Assembly: GCA_029641185.1 (NCBI GenBank)
Contig: JAPWGK010000003.1
Location: 1,736,001 to 1,800,000 of the forward strand
Source of the DNA: Pseudofabraea citricarpa
Taxonomy: Eukaryota; Ascomycota; Leotiomycetes; Helotiales; Dermateaceae
DNA length: 64,000 nt
Direction of reading: 5' to 3'
This document shows positions 10,550 through 21,173 of this stretch, in pieces. The notes under the pieces were generated by a model. That model was not told the origin of the DNA. It saw only the letters and a program-made list of their open reading frames with translations, and searched no databases. A program made the position numbers and the translations under genes. Position 1 is the first letter of the stretch. The number at the start of each line of letters is the position of its first letter.

Positions 10550-12400
10550 ATGGCGAAGAAAAGCATGTTAAGGAATACCTGCACCGTCCTACAGATCCTG
10601 TTGGCAGCGGCAGGTTGCTATGGCGTGTTGTACATGGGCGTGCTGCTGTTGCAGACCGGGACGTTGCCTCGAGCGCCGGCCGACATATACAAGAATCCCC
10701 TGAACCACAAGCCAGGGACGGTCACTGGATCTGGAATCCTGCCCTTGAGCTCGAGCAATGTCCATGTGGAGAGGATCAATCCCAACGCCAATTGGTTTAA
10801 CCGACCAGAGAGCCTGGTGGTTCCAACCGATGACTACCTCGGGAAGAGACCGCACATCGACACGGTCGCGAACTTGACAAAGTTGGTGGAAGAATGCCGA
10901 GGGTCATACGAGAACATCGAGAGGATGCCGTATGTGCACGACTGTCTGAAGTACCTGGCCGAAGGAGAGAAGGAATACTACTATAAGCCACCACGGGGCG
11001 AGAGAGCGAGCGAGCAGCCCCCGACGCGGGCTGAGTATCAGAACTCCGATGGCCAGTTCAACACCTTGTCGGAGTATCCTGCCTACAAGGCAGCGTCGAA
11101 GTCCTCCATCGGCCAGTGCAACGGGCCGATCGTCCCCTACCATGCGTACTGGACCGGCCCAGCGACTTGGCGAGTCGAATTGTTCATCAAGAGCCATTTC
11201 TACACTCAGAACGTACCTTGCGTGAGATTATGGATATGGCTAGATGGAGATAGAGATCCAGACGCGGTCGAGAAGATGCTGAATCACGACCGCATCTTTG
11301 CCAAGTTTTTGCCTTTTGTCGAACGTGGTGACATCGTCCTGAAGACCTGGAGGTTCCCATCCCGGATCCCGTTGCCACCAGGAGACAACACGGACGGCGT
11401 TGGATATTGGAAGACGCCGGGAAAGCCAAATTCGAAAGGCGAAGTACTTGTCGCAGATTCTTTGATTCGGGATGCAAACGACCAGGAGTGGCTGGTCTTG
11501 ACAGAAAAGCAGATGACTTTCTTGCCCGTGGCTGTTTCGGACGCCGTTCGATTCGTGGTCCTGCACATATATGGAGGAGCTTACTATGATATGGACGTTA
11601 TGTTGTTGCGAGATATGCGACCCCTGCTCATTGGGGACCAGCATTCTTTCGCAGAGAGGTGGGCAGGTCACCCGAGCCCAGGGGACTACAACACGGCCAT
11701 TATGTCCCTCACAGCTAATTCATCACTATCGTCCTACCTCCTTCGAGGAGGTGTACGAATGGGGTTGAACTTTCACCCCCGCGTGATTGGAGTGATGGCT
11801 GTGAAAGATCACCGAAACCAAGAATTCCACATGCTGGAAACGGCCGCTTTCGACCCAATCTGGACCGAATTCAACCGGGGCCGACTTGGACAATGCACGA
11901 TCCCTTGCATTCACGACTATGGCCAGGTCTTCAAGTCCAAGAACGCGTTCCCGCTAAAGGACGAGTGGAAGACTTATGATGGGCCACAGAAGAAGCTTGC
12001 CGGTAGCACTCGGGAACATTTCTGGGATGTGAAGAGAACAGAAAGTGAGAAGAGGGCACCAACGGTGACAGCAGATACTTATGATGCAGCGGCATTAAGC
12101 AAGATGGATTACAAGATCGAGGAGGACAACTACCCTCCGACCAACCGAACTTTAGAGAATTTCTTCCGCGGTGCCTGGACTTATCACATCCATAACCAAG
12201 TAAGTCTCCCTTTGTTACTCAACAAGTACTACTCGCTGACTGATATCAAGTGGCTCAAAAACCCCGAACCATCTTCCTGGTTGAACATCATCCAAAGAGC
12301 CCAGGATGGTTTCTTCTCCGGGAAGCGCATGAATCCCTATGGGGAGAAATGGGACGGCCCCGGGCTAGAGGAGTATGATGTCTCGTGGGAGTTTGTATAG
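10550..12400 (+). CDS. GT32-type Golgi glycosyltransferase with DXD motif
   Basis: A type II membrane protein: a short cytoplasmic tail (AKKSMLRN), one membrane anchor at about residues 11-35, then a lumenal domain. The key region VSDAVRFVVLHIYGGAYYDM followed by DVMLL (about residues 330-355) is the sugar-binding DXD region (Gly_transf_sug, as in Och1-like proteins). It probably transfers a sugar from a nucleotide donor onto a glycan or lipid in the Golgi. The reading frame is open for 616 codons. However, bases 12200-12250 form a textbook intron (GTAAGT, CTGAC branch, ATCAAG) of 51 bp, in frame. Splicing it would give a 599-residue protein with TYHIHNQ joined to WLKNPEPSSW, which looks the more natural sequence. 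Confidence 0.8.
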   Translation: MAKKSMLRNTCTVLQILLAAAGCYGVLYMGVLLLQTGTLPRAPADIYKNPLNHKPGTVTGSGILPLSSSNVHVERINPNANWFNRPESLVVPTDDYLGKRPHIDTVANLTKLVEECRGSYENIERMPYVHDCLKYLAEGEKEYYYKPPRGERASEQPPTRAEYQNSDGQFNTLSEYPAYKAASKSSIGQCNGPIVPYHAYWTGPATWRVELFIKSHFYTQNVPCVRLWIWLDGDRDPDAVEKMLNHDRIFAKFLPFVERGDIVLKTWRFPSRIPLPPGDNTDGVGYWKTPGKPNSKGEVLVADSLIRDANDQEWLVLTEKQMTFLPVAVSDAVRFVVLHIYGGAYYDMDVMLLRDMRPLLIGDQHSFAERWAGHPSPGDYNTAIMSLTANSSLSSYLLRGGVRMGLNFHPRVIGVMAVKDHRNQEFHMLETAAFDPIWTEFNRGRLGQCTIPCIHDYGQVFKSKNAFPLKDEWKTYDGPQKKLAGSTREHFWDVKRTESEKRAPTVTADTYDAAALSKMDYKIEEDNYPPTNRTLENFFRGAWTYHIHNQVSLPLLLNKYYSLTDIKWLKNPEPSSWLNIIQRAQDGFFSGKRMNPYGEKWDGPGLEEYDVSWEFV

Positions 12401-13594
12401 ACCTCCCTCTCATGGACTCCATCTCTTTCTGCTCTTTATTTTTTCCCCTGTTGTTCTTTTAGCGTATCATCTAATTGCCCTGTTTACGAATGGATGGGGA
12501 GATTTCATTCTACTGCACATATTTTTCTCTTTAGTGTTATTCCACGTCCAGGGTGATTCGGGACAGGCGTTTTGCTTTAACGTGGTTGGGCGCATTGATT
12601 GTGTGTGGCATTGATTGGTGGTCGAAGAGCCTACGCATTCGATCATACATTGGGCTGGCGTACTTTATTTTTCCTTGGGTCTTGGAGGTAGAGGTAGAGG
12701 CTGAGATTGATGAGGCTAGGGGAGATGTATAGTGGCATACTCAGTCAGTCGGGGGATGGGCGGACGCATTACATATCGATTTACGGTGGTTCGGTTTAAA
12801 ATAAGCCAGCGATATCAGAACATAGAACATAGACTACGCTATTATCCTTCACTGGTTCATCTTGTCCTCTGCTTTGTTGTTGCCAAGTGTGAGATCAAGG
12901 ACGGGATGGATGTACGCGATAAGGCGGCGGTCATTGTCATGTTTGAAATTAGACGGTAGGATTGCCGTGGGTTGCAAATTGATGTGAGAGGTAGTCGACT
13001 GGCTTATGATCGAGTCAATGCCTTCCAGGTTGGGGCTGTGCTGCAAACTGTGATCTGATGACTGAGGGTTTGAGGAGATTTCGAGTATGAGAAGAGATCC
13101 GGCTTGTCCGAAGAAGCCCAAGTAATCAAGTGAGATGGCGATAAGGAAACACGTGCCATGCGCGTGCACTTGTCCTGTGACGCGACACGGCAAGTTTTCC
13201 GGATTCGGATCACCTTCCCGATAAAGGACAGTAGTGCCGGACCACAGAAATCCGACGTCACTTCTTGCACCGAGTTTTTTTTTTTTTTTTGGCGGGGTGG
13301 ACGAGGGGTGAGTCTTTCATCATCAGGGTACTCGTGCTCAACTCATTCTTTTTGCTTACCTCCTACCTGTCCTCCATCCTCTTGTTTGGTGTTCCGTTCG
13401 CAACAAGACTTGGATTTGTTTTTGTTTTTGAAGCACAATTACACTGCATTCCGCTCCTTCGTACATTCCTAGTGACAGAAGCAGCAGCAGAAGAAGAATC
13501 TCTTTGTCCTATCGTCGGGTATCGATTATTTAAATATTGGAAGTTTTCGCCCTACTCGATACTCAACCACATCAACCCCTCCCCCATCCTCACC
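12401..13594. other. Intergenic and 5' leader
   Basis: The region holds the 3' end of the glycosyltransferase transcript and the promoter of the phosphatase. A T18 run lies at about 13276-13290. The reading frame upstream of 13595 is open back to 13265 but is low in coding character. No other gene was seen. Confidence 0.5.
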
Positions 13595-14353
13595 ATGGGC
13601 AAAACGACAATCCACTGCGTCCGCCACGCCCAAGGCTACCACAACCTCTGCGAAGCCAACCACACGCTGCCAGACCCATCGCTCACGGAACTGGGCGAGC
13701 GACAATGCCTCGAGCTGGCCGAGTCCTTCACGCACCACGAAAAGATCACGCACCTGGTAGCGTCGCCTCTGCGGAGGACGCTGCACACATGCCTGCTCTC
13801 GTTCCCGGCGGCCGTCCAGCGCGGGCTGGTCGTCACGGCGCTCCCCGAACTGCAGGAGACGTCGGATCTGCCGTGCGACACGGGCTCCGAGAGGAGCGCG
13901 CTCGAGAAGGAGTTCGGCTCCAAGGTCGACCTGCATCTGGTGCAGACGGGCTGGAATAACAAGCTGGGCAAGTGGAGCCCTGCTGCTGAGGCCATCGAGT
14001 CCCGTGCGAGAGATGCGCGCGTCTGGCTCCGCGACCTCGGTGCGGCGGGTGACGAGGATCGGGATATCGTCGTCGTTACACATGGTGGCTATCTGCATTA
14101 CTTCACCGAGGATTGGGAGGGCAATGAGCAGTTCACTGGCACCGGCTGGGCTAATACCGAGTATCGCAGCTATACGTTCGCCAGTGCGGCTGATGAGGAC
14201 GCGAAGATCGTCGAGACGAAGGAGAGTCGCCTCAGGAGGAGGGGTCATGAGAACGAGTTGAGTCCGGATGAGCAGCGGAATTTGAAGGCTAGTGCTGAGA
14301 GGGGCTGGAGCGAGAAGGGTTTCCAGACTCCTGGTCCTCAATCGCAGCTCTAG
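13595..14353 (+). CDS. Histidine phosphatase (phosphoglycerate-mutase-like)
   Basis: A single-exon gene of 252 codons. The catalytic RHG-type motif is CVRHAQGYHN (Arg10, His11), followed by LTELGERQC and the second-arginine motif VASPLRRTLHTC. The second catalytic histidine is in VVVTHGGYLHY (about residue 165). This set defines the branch 1 histidine phosphatase superfamily, which acts through a phospho-histidine intermediate on phosphate esters; the small fungal members resemble YOR283w/Gpm-like phosphatases. The start at 13595 (CACCATGG context) fits the family N-terminus. The open frame upstream is leader sequence. The substrate cannot be told from the sequence. Confidence 0.88.
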   Translation: MGKTTIHCVRHAQGYHNLCEANHTLPDPSLTELGERQCLELAESFTHHEKITHLVASPLRRTLHTCLLSFPAAVQRGLVVTALPELQETSDLPCDTGSERSALEKEFGSKVDLHLVQTGWNNKLGKWSPAAEAIESRARDARVWLRDLGAAGDEDRDIVVVTHGGYLHYFTEDWEGNEQFTGTGWANTEYRSYTFASAADEDAKIVETKESRLRRRGHENELSPDEQRNLKASAERGWSEKGFQTPGPQSQL

Positions 14354-15016
14354 GTTGGGTAGGAGAGGAGGGTGAGGGGTGTTAGATTGGAAATCGGAAT
14401 TGAGTTCCTGGCAAGGTATTAGGATTGGGACTTGGATTGGGATTGGGATTGGGACTGCGTTTGGAGGTATACATGGGCTGTGCGGCCCGGTAGAATTAGA
14501 AACAAGAAGCGAAGAGGTAGAATAGAAATAGAGATACCTTAGAATACACGCATGGTACCTAGCAGCAAGAGACCTTTTTTCTTCCTCTTCTTTTTCTTCT
14601 TGATGCCCAGCCAGGTATTCTTCAAAATGTTCTCTTCCTTCTTGAAAAGGCATCATTTTAACTTACTTGCTCGCTACTTCGCAGTACTCCTTCTCTATCT
14701 TTACTGCCTTGCTCATCTGTCACAACAAAGAACAAAACGTAACGTAGCGCAAGCAAATTATTATGAGAAGGCTGGGATCTTGATCCGCTAGAAGTAAGAA
14801 GGGAGGAAGAGAGGTTAGGAGAAGTAGAAAAAGGATTCTCTCTCTCTCTTTCCTTCTTTCCCTCCAGAAGACATTCGTATCCCCTACTTAAGTTTGAGAA
14901 ATATATCGCTCGAGTGTGAAGTCGAATCACAAAAGCTGAGATGAAAAGACTAGTTTAAGCGACCGAGAGAGAGAGAGAGAGAGATTGAAGAAATTCTAAG
15001 TAGGTGGGTAGGTGGG
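14354..15016. other. Intergenic with GA microsatellite
   Basis: This is the 3' flank of the phosphatase. It has GGATTGGGATTGGGA-type short repeats at about 14425-14460 and a (GA)10-type run at about 14963-14984. No gene was seen. Confidence 0.5.
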
Positions 15017-15018
15017 TA

Positions 15019-15482
15019 AAGTTCGGTTCCAAAAGTCTTTGTGCATCCCCACTTTTACGCCTAAAGTCACGTTATTCAAAAATATATTAATAATACTTAT
15101 AATTATTTTTTGAAAAAGACTTTGATATTACTAATAGATATTTAGATAAAGAATAATTCCTTAAAAAGATAATCTTATATTTCCAAGTATATAACTGAGG
15201 GTATAAGTTTAAAGCAAAGTGAATTTAAAAAAGTTACTTTTTTGGTGTAAATCCCTACTAAATTTATTCGTCGCTTAAAATAGTTTCTAAATATTATGAT
15301 CCTATTTATATTATATTATATATTATATTTTCTAAGAGTAAAAAACAAAGGTATAGTAATTTTCTAATTTTAAGTGAAGTTTTAACCTTATCAGCTAATC
15401 GCTAGTATTATTAATATATTTTTGAATAACGTGACTTTGGGCGTAAAAGTGGGGATGCACAAAGACTTTTGGAACCCAATTT
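15019..15482. mobile_element. MITE, Tc1/mariner-like, with TA target duplication
   Basis: A 464-bp AT-rich element with nearly perfect terminal inverted repeats of about 79 bp (15019-15097 and 15404-15482). They share GTTCCAAAAGTCTTTGTGCA and CCCCACTTTTACGCC with three or four mismatches. The element is flanked by TA on both sides (15017-15018 and 15483-15484), the target duplication expected of Tc1/mariner transposases. It has no ORF of any size, so it is non-autonomous and would have been moved by a transposase elsewhere in the genome. The inner part is over 75% A+T. Confidence 0.85.
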
Positions 15483-15484
15483 TA

Positions 15485-16119
15485 GGTAGGTATTGTTTCG
15501 GATGTTTCGATAGAGGAGAGAGAAAGGAATATTGATGTGTTGATTCGCTAGAGGTGATGTGATGTGACAGAACCTCTGAACGCCCACGTCGGGATTCTCT
15601 AAAAGTTTACCTAGAGCTTATTATCAAACCCGTTGGCAGATTCAAGCAAGAGCGGATAGGCAATCAATTGATTTGTCGAGAGAAAGAAGCGGACGGCGCC
15701 TCTCCTGTCGAGAAGTAAGATTCTAGCTTGGAGACGAGATATCGAGATGAGGACCACATACTTTAATTAATTCCTTCTTCAGTTAAAGATGGAGAAAATA
15801 CGTTACAAGACATGTTATCGACGACGCGCTTAGGAAGCATACCCCATAGAGCTACTAAAAAAAGAAAAGAGAGAGAGAGAAGAGAAAAAAGCAGAGGGGG
15901 AGAGAATCGCAAGTGGCGACGCACCAATCAAGCAACTCCTACTCCCAGCAGCAAGAAAAGAAAAGAGATCAAGAATCAAAGATCCCCCCCCGGGCGAAAA
16001 AAAGTCCCTCTCAAACACCCCCGACTCCCCTCCTCGGCTCCTTGATAGACGCGAATAACAGCTTGCAACTCCAACAAACAAGCCAATCAGCATTAGTCCT
16101 CCGGACGGGTGTTGAATTC
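15485..16119. other. Intergenic, purine-rich
   Basis: No gene was seen. A purine-rich stretch at about 15855-15990 includes AGAGAGAGAG. The sequence leads into the tRNA gene. Confidence 0.45.
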
Positions 16120-16247
16120 GGTGGTGTGGTGTAATGGTAGCACGTGACGTTGTGGTCTATCTCCCCTCTGCGCGAGATTTTCTTACGAAAGCAAAAATAA
16201 GGATTTCCCAATCCGTTTCAATCTGGGTTCGATTCCCAGCACCGCCA
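16120..16247 (+). tRNA. tRNA with intron, probably tRNA-His(GTG)
   Basis: The acceptor stem GGTGGTG (16120-16126) pairs with CACCGCC (16240-16246), with one G-U pair and discriminator A. The D-arm is GTGTAATGGTAGCAC. The T-arm CTGGG-TTCGATT-CCCAG is perfect and includes the B box GGTTCGATTCC. After the D-arm, TGACG leads into TTGTGG, which is the eukaryotic tRNA-His anticodon loop with GTG. A long insert of about 54 bp follows at the usual intron position after base 37. The 3' strand of the anticodon stem (CGTTT) pairs imperfectly, with one mismatch and one G-U. The isotype is therefore tentative and a damaged tRNA gene is possible. Confidence 0.6.
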
Positions 16248-16865
16248 GTGAGCAATTGGTACACATTGAAGAATCTGCGGTGGTTTGAACCCATCGGTTG
16301 TGTCATGAATTTTTTTTTTTCTTTCTTCTTTCTTTTCTTTTTGGAGCGTTATATAGCTCTCGCTTTTTGGGGAGGCGGACTTGTTTCGGTGCTGGGTGGG
16401 CCGGACCGTGGATTTTGCCGAGGGCGGAAAGATGGGGACGGACGGGATTGGAATGGGATATTTTTCTCGTTGTTCTTTCGGTGGTTATGTATATCCACTA
16501 CCACTTACCTAGAAGAACAGATGGCATTCTATAATATATTCGCCTGGTTTCTAATTGGTACGTAGCTCAGAGTTCTCCTAAATGACATCTAAACCCTGCT
16601 CCTACCCCGATGCGGTGATGGATTATTGCGGAGAGAGGAGAACTTAGTTAGCTAGGAAGAAGTTAGGGTTTAAGTAAGAGGAAGTAGTAAGGCTCTCTGA
16701 TGCTCTGGAGAGAGTTGATCATTCTGATATTTTGTTGAGTAAAAAAGAGGTTCTAGGTACTAAAAAACCCGCACCAGCCTTCTGAATCAACAAAGATTCC
16801 ATCGCCATCTATATAATCATCTAGCTGACGCATATCCATAAAAACTCCTATTTCCCACCCCAAAC
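16248..16865. other. Intergenic
   Basis: It contains a T-rich run (about 16308-16340) just after the tRNA, which fits a Pol III terminator, and the 3' flank of the minus-strand gene. Nothing else was recognised. Confidence 0.45.
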
Positions 16866-18916
16866 TTACCCACGATATGCAAAAATCATGCCTATAAGCG
16901 GCCAGATCTCCCTCAATCTACTCGTATGCACCTCTTCAATCCACGGGAACGCCCTCAGCAGTGCCAACATATCATCGAATTCCCAAATCCCCAACCCGCG
17001 TCTGTACGCCGCGAAGATGACCGAGTGCCATCGCTTCTGCTCGCCTTGAATGGATCCCATGGCTGACATGGCTAAGATCCACGCCAACACGGGGCCTGAC
17101 GGATGGCGGATGGGAATCGCGTTGCCGATGAAGATAATCGGGATGCTCTTAGACGTGAGGGCGATGATCTCTTGCGTGTACGCCTCATCGCACCGTGGGT
17201 CGGCGATGGTTGAGGTGAGGAATTGCTGGACGCGGGAGATGAACAGGAGACTGCCGATCTTGCAGACGGAGAGGATGTCGTTTTGGCATGCGTCTAAAGT
17301 CGGATCTTCTTCGATCCTCTGCAGCTGCTCTTTGAACGGTGTCCACATATCTTCATCGCTACGCGGGATTGCGTCGTTCTCTAATTCAACCCTCTGACGC
17401 CCAATCTCGCGCCTCGCTAAAATCTGGACTTGCTCGAGGATCTCGAAACATGGCCGTGTTGCCGCAGTCATATATGTATCTGGGATGGTGGATGGGTTGG
17501 TTAGGAAGTGGCATTGGTTCCGCGTGCGCGCCTCGAAGGCTTCTTGGTTTTGTGGGAAGGTTGGCCTTGTTCCCCAGAGCAGGGCTTGCATCATGTCGAA
17601 TCTTTTTTTGGCGTTAGTCGTATCATTTCCCGGACGTTATGTGTTTGTCGACGTGCTTCCAGTCAAAAGGGATTAAAGACTTACCTGCCGACCAGACCTT
17701 GCACGATAAGATCGTGCTGCAGGCTCTTCAACCCGCCTCGCAACATCACCAGCCTCGCCAGGCCATTGACGTGGACAGTAAACGCTTTCAGGTCGAATTT
17801 AAGCCACTGAAAGAATATGAGGTTACTGAACTTATCGACTCCGAATGAGAGACGTACCTCGTAAAGACAAAAGATCATCAAGGACATAACCATCTCGTCA
17901 CTCGTGTCAATAACCGGACCGCTCAACCTCTTATTAAGCGATTGAATGGCCGTTACCGACAATCTCATCGACTCGGTCTGGTCACCATCACAATCCTGTG
18001 CAATTTCCCACGACGAAGCCGCAAGCAGCTGAGTAAAAGCAGCCGGGTCCGTGACGCCATTATAGAACCCTCTATCGCGGAGCGTGGTAAAGATCAAAGA
18101 TGAATCAGAATAAACTGCATGCGCCCAAACACATCAGTCTCCCTTTCACGAATAGAACTCCAAAAAGAAAAAAGATCAAACCCACGATTTCGGAATAAGC
18201 GATGCGTCTGCGCTGTCATCTTGATCGGATATCTCCTGAACGGATCCATATCGCTAACGCCCAACCGGCAATTTAGAGGTTCCGCTGCTGCTGCTACGGT
18301 GCCGAGTCGAGGCATGAGTGCCTTCGCCTTCGCCTGGAGCAGCCTCTCTCTCGCAGAGCGCTCGACTTTCTGGCGGTCGAACTCGCCCTTGACATGGCGG
18401 CGGACTTTTTTCTTGGTCGTCTCGTCATGCTTGTACGTTGTGCTGAGGTTGATGAATTGCATTTTCGGAGCCGGGGTATTATTATAGTGCCTGGCGGGAA
18501 GGTATTGAGTGCTTGGCCGAGCGGACAGAGAGACATGCGTGGGAGAGTTAGGTAGGTACATACCGCTTCGAGGTCCGCTCTGTCAAGACGTGTGTACTTT
18601 TCTGACGCCCCCCACTATCATTCCTGTGCCCCCCTGACGCCTGTCTCCTTATTTCCGCCGCCTCTCCCAGTTTTCGCACCCCGCCGTGGGACGTCACTGC
18701 TGCGGAAGTGCTCGCGCTTCGTTGATTATTCAGGCTCGTACTTGAGCCGTAGTCATCGATACCGGGATTGCGATTGGCGGGAGCCGGTACCGCACCAGAA
18801 CGAACTGGTATTAATACCTCTGCATCAGCGATTATGATTCCGCTATTGGATAGTCCTGAAGGTGCCTGATTCAAACTCTCGGAAGATGTCTCGTTTTGTG
18901 CTATTTCTTCTGCCAT
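16866..18916 (-). CDS. Fungal transcription-factor-like protein without zinc cluster
   Basis: Five exons (18916-18564, 18490-18186, 18114-17858, 17806-17685, 17601-16866) give 590 codons. The N-terminal part is Ser/Asn-rich and disordered. It is followed by FINLSTTYKHDETTKKKVRR and HVKGEF, a signature of the fungal family whose members have a short basic N-terminal motif and a C-terminal fungal-specific transcription factor region. Then come DMDPFRRYPI and helical segments such as NGLARLVMLRGGL and RFDMMQALLWGTRP. No Zn2Cys6 motif is present, so the protein is unlikely to bind DNA through that fold. Intron 3 (17857-17807) is 51 bp and in frame. Role unknown; probably nuclear. Confidence 0.7.
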
Positions 18917-19756
18917 GTTTCTGGCCTGGAGCTGAGTTGTGCGGCTGTCTGGGATATGATAGTTGGTTTATGTCCTGAAAATTGTGCTGCATGTCTCACA
19001 ACTAGTCGCTACTTTGTAAGTCGCTGCCTCGTCGAGAATTATACATGGCTTTGCAATCTCTCGAGCAATTGACGTTGCTCCTAAGTAGTCGCTAAACACG
19101 ACGTCGTGAGATCGAGATCTGGTGTCTTGCAGATAAGATAAGTCGAGCCTTTACAGCTTACAGGGGTGTCATCTTGGCGAAGAGCCAGCTCCACTTGTGT
19201 AACCTAAATAGCTCTGTAGTTTTCGGACTCGGAGGATTAAAACTCATAAGAAAATGATGTTTACATTCAAAATTTAAATGGTTATTCATAACGTAGGAGA
19301 ATATGTGTAAGCGAGAGAGTCAATTGGCGTCTTGAGTGAATTAATATTGATTTGATACATCATATATTTCCGTTTTCTAAAAGTTTAGATGTGTATAACT
19401 GTGCTCAGAAACAGTTACTGCTTTCTATTTATGGTCTGAAACATGTAGAGTTCGTACAAAGTTTACTAGCAGTCTGTAGTACCTTTCTATATAAACTCTC
19501 ATCTACTAGTATATATATGCTAAGGGTCGCACTAAAAAGTTTTCACCACTCCAAATTCATTTTGAAACATGTACATCTCTCCGCTCTCCTAGGTGAATAT
19601 ATTCCAAGAATATGTATTGCTACGCCACATGAGGAACTAGATCTAGGAGTATTCCTTCTTCTGTTCCTCGTCATCTTCTCAACCAGAACACCGCGCCACT
19701 GGACCATCCCACCCACCCAGAGAAACAGAAACTTCAACAAGGTATCCAAATATCAA
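18917..19756. other. Intergenic, AT-rich
   Basis: This is the divergent promoter region between the transcription-factor-like gene and the 2EXR gene. The frame of the latter is open upstream to 19352, with an ATG at 19517, but the sequence there is leucine-rich and AT-driven, with no domain. Confidence 0.4.
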
Positions 19757-20710
19757 ATGCGCGACCGATCTATGGGTTCAATGTTGCGAAAGCGCTCGAC
19801 CAGCCCCAAAAAACAACGATCTCGCAGGTCACGAATGAGCAAGCTGTCATGTGGTTTGATAGCGTCTTTTCACCACTCGAAGGAGGAACCAGCTTTTCAA
19901 CCTTTCGCAGAATGTCCAGCCATAAATAGCAGGGCCAACAAGCTCTGTGAAATTAGGATCGTGCGGCATTATTTCCTTCTTCTACCAGTCGAAATCAGGT
20001 TCTCGATATATGACTATCTATGCCACGATGATTGCCAACTCGAAATCCTTAACCCATCACACCGACACAACGAATTATGGCAACTAGCCAATACCTGCAA
20101 TCAAGTGCGAGAAGAGCTTCATCGATGGAAGAAGTGCAAACCAAGTTATTGCTTCAGCCCGATGTTTGGGGCTTTCGACCCCAGAACGACCAAGTTCTAT
20201 CTGCGAATCGAGGAGGATTTTGCGCACAGCTCGCGTTCCAAGGACATCTTTCAGCGTTTCTGCGACGAGGAGACGCACTGGAAGCATATACAGCAGATGG
20301 AATTCGAATTTGACGTAGGCCCCGAACCGGAGCTGCTGCTTCCATATACCAGAGGCTTCTCGTTTCTACATCCCCCGGACCACTTCAACGCAGTCGAGAA
20401 GCTGGGAGGCTTTTGGAGGCTCAAGAATGTCACGGCGACTGTAAAATGGGAAAATTCGATATGCGAAGACTACAGCTTCTCGGAGGTTATCCTTGGCTTT
20501 ATGAACCTGCTGAATCCTGATAGGGAGATCCTAAATCAACGACCTGAAGACTACAAACCCCCCTCTCTGGATCTCTACGACAACCGACCAGGAGCTAAGA
20601 GGCCTGAGTCGAAAGGCCCTTTGAGAATTACCGACGTCATCGATGGCATTGCCCATCACCTTGTTGTAGAAATTCTACCTTATGGACAAAAGGCAACAAC
20701 AGAGAATTAG
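19757..20710 (+). CDS. 2EXR/F-box-like protein
   Basis: A single exon of 317 codons from the ATG at 19757 (MRDRSMGSML). The same frame is open further upstream (ATG at 19517), but the basic, serine-rich start RKRSTSPKKQRSRRSR looks like a natural N-terminus. The motif FLLLPVEIRFSIYDYLC (about residues 72-88) is the conserved start of the fungal 2EXR/F-box-like domain, followed by LANTCNQVREE. Such proteins are very numerous in Pezizomycotina and their functions are mostly unknown; some act as substrate adaptors. No partner is visible nearby. Confidence 0.65.
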   Translation: MRDRSMGSMLRKRSTSPKKQRSRRSRMSKLSCGLIASFHHSKEEPAFQPFAECPAINSRANKLCEIRIVRHYFLLLPVEIRFSIYDYLCHDDCQLEILNPSHRHNELWQLANTCNQVREELHRWKKCKPSYCFSPMFGAFDPRTTKFYLRIEEDFAHSSRSKDIFQRFCDEETHWKHIQQMEFEFDVGPEPELLLPYTRGFSFLHPPDHFNAVEKLGGFWRLKNVTATVKWENSICEDYSFSEVILGFMNLLNPDREILNQRPEDYKPPSLDLYDNRPGAKRPESKGPLRITDVIDGIAHHLVVEILPYGQKATTEN

Positions 20711-21173
20711 AAAAAGGATTTCCCTTGGGCCAAGCTTTTGAGCGTGGTTCTAGAGCATGAAGGGGTAGGAACAGGCTAGGAACAAGGCACTTGGATATGT
20801 GGTGGTCGCGCACTGATTCCACAACTCTAAACTGGCCAACGCATATTTCAGCAGAGAATGAACAAATTATCGTCTGCATTTGAAACTGGATAGATAGAGG
20901 GGTGATACATTGTTGGGGTTCAGTGAGTGAGAAGTCGCAGAGATCATGAAATATTTGTCTTGTCCTTGTGAAGGAATTATTCGAGTAGATTGGATGGTAA
21001 AGTCAGCATCCAGTATTGATCCCGAACAATGAAGTACCTCAAAATTTGCCATTTCCCCTACTTTATATTGCGTGATGAGATCCATAATAGATTTGGAGTT
21101 AAATTGTGGTGGGATTTTGAAGAATTCATAGATTGACCTCTCTCTGGCTTAGTGTGATTCTTATAACCCCTCG
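20711..21173. other. Intergenic, convergent 3' ends
   Basis: This 463-bp stretch lies between the 3' ends of two converging genes. No coding signal, repeat or RNA gene was seen. Confidence 0.45.

Noticed and set aside
13526..14656. 376-codon minus-strand ORF
   Set aside because: Antisense of the histidine phosphatase in GC-rich sequence; the plus strand carries all catalytic motifs.
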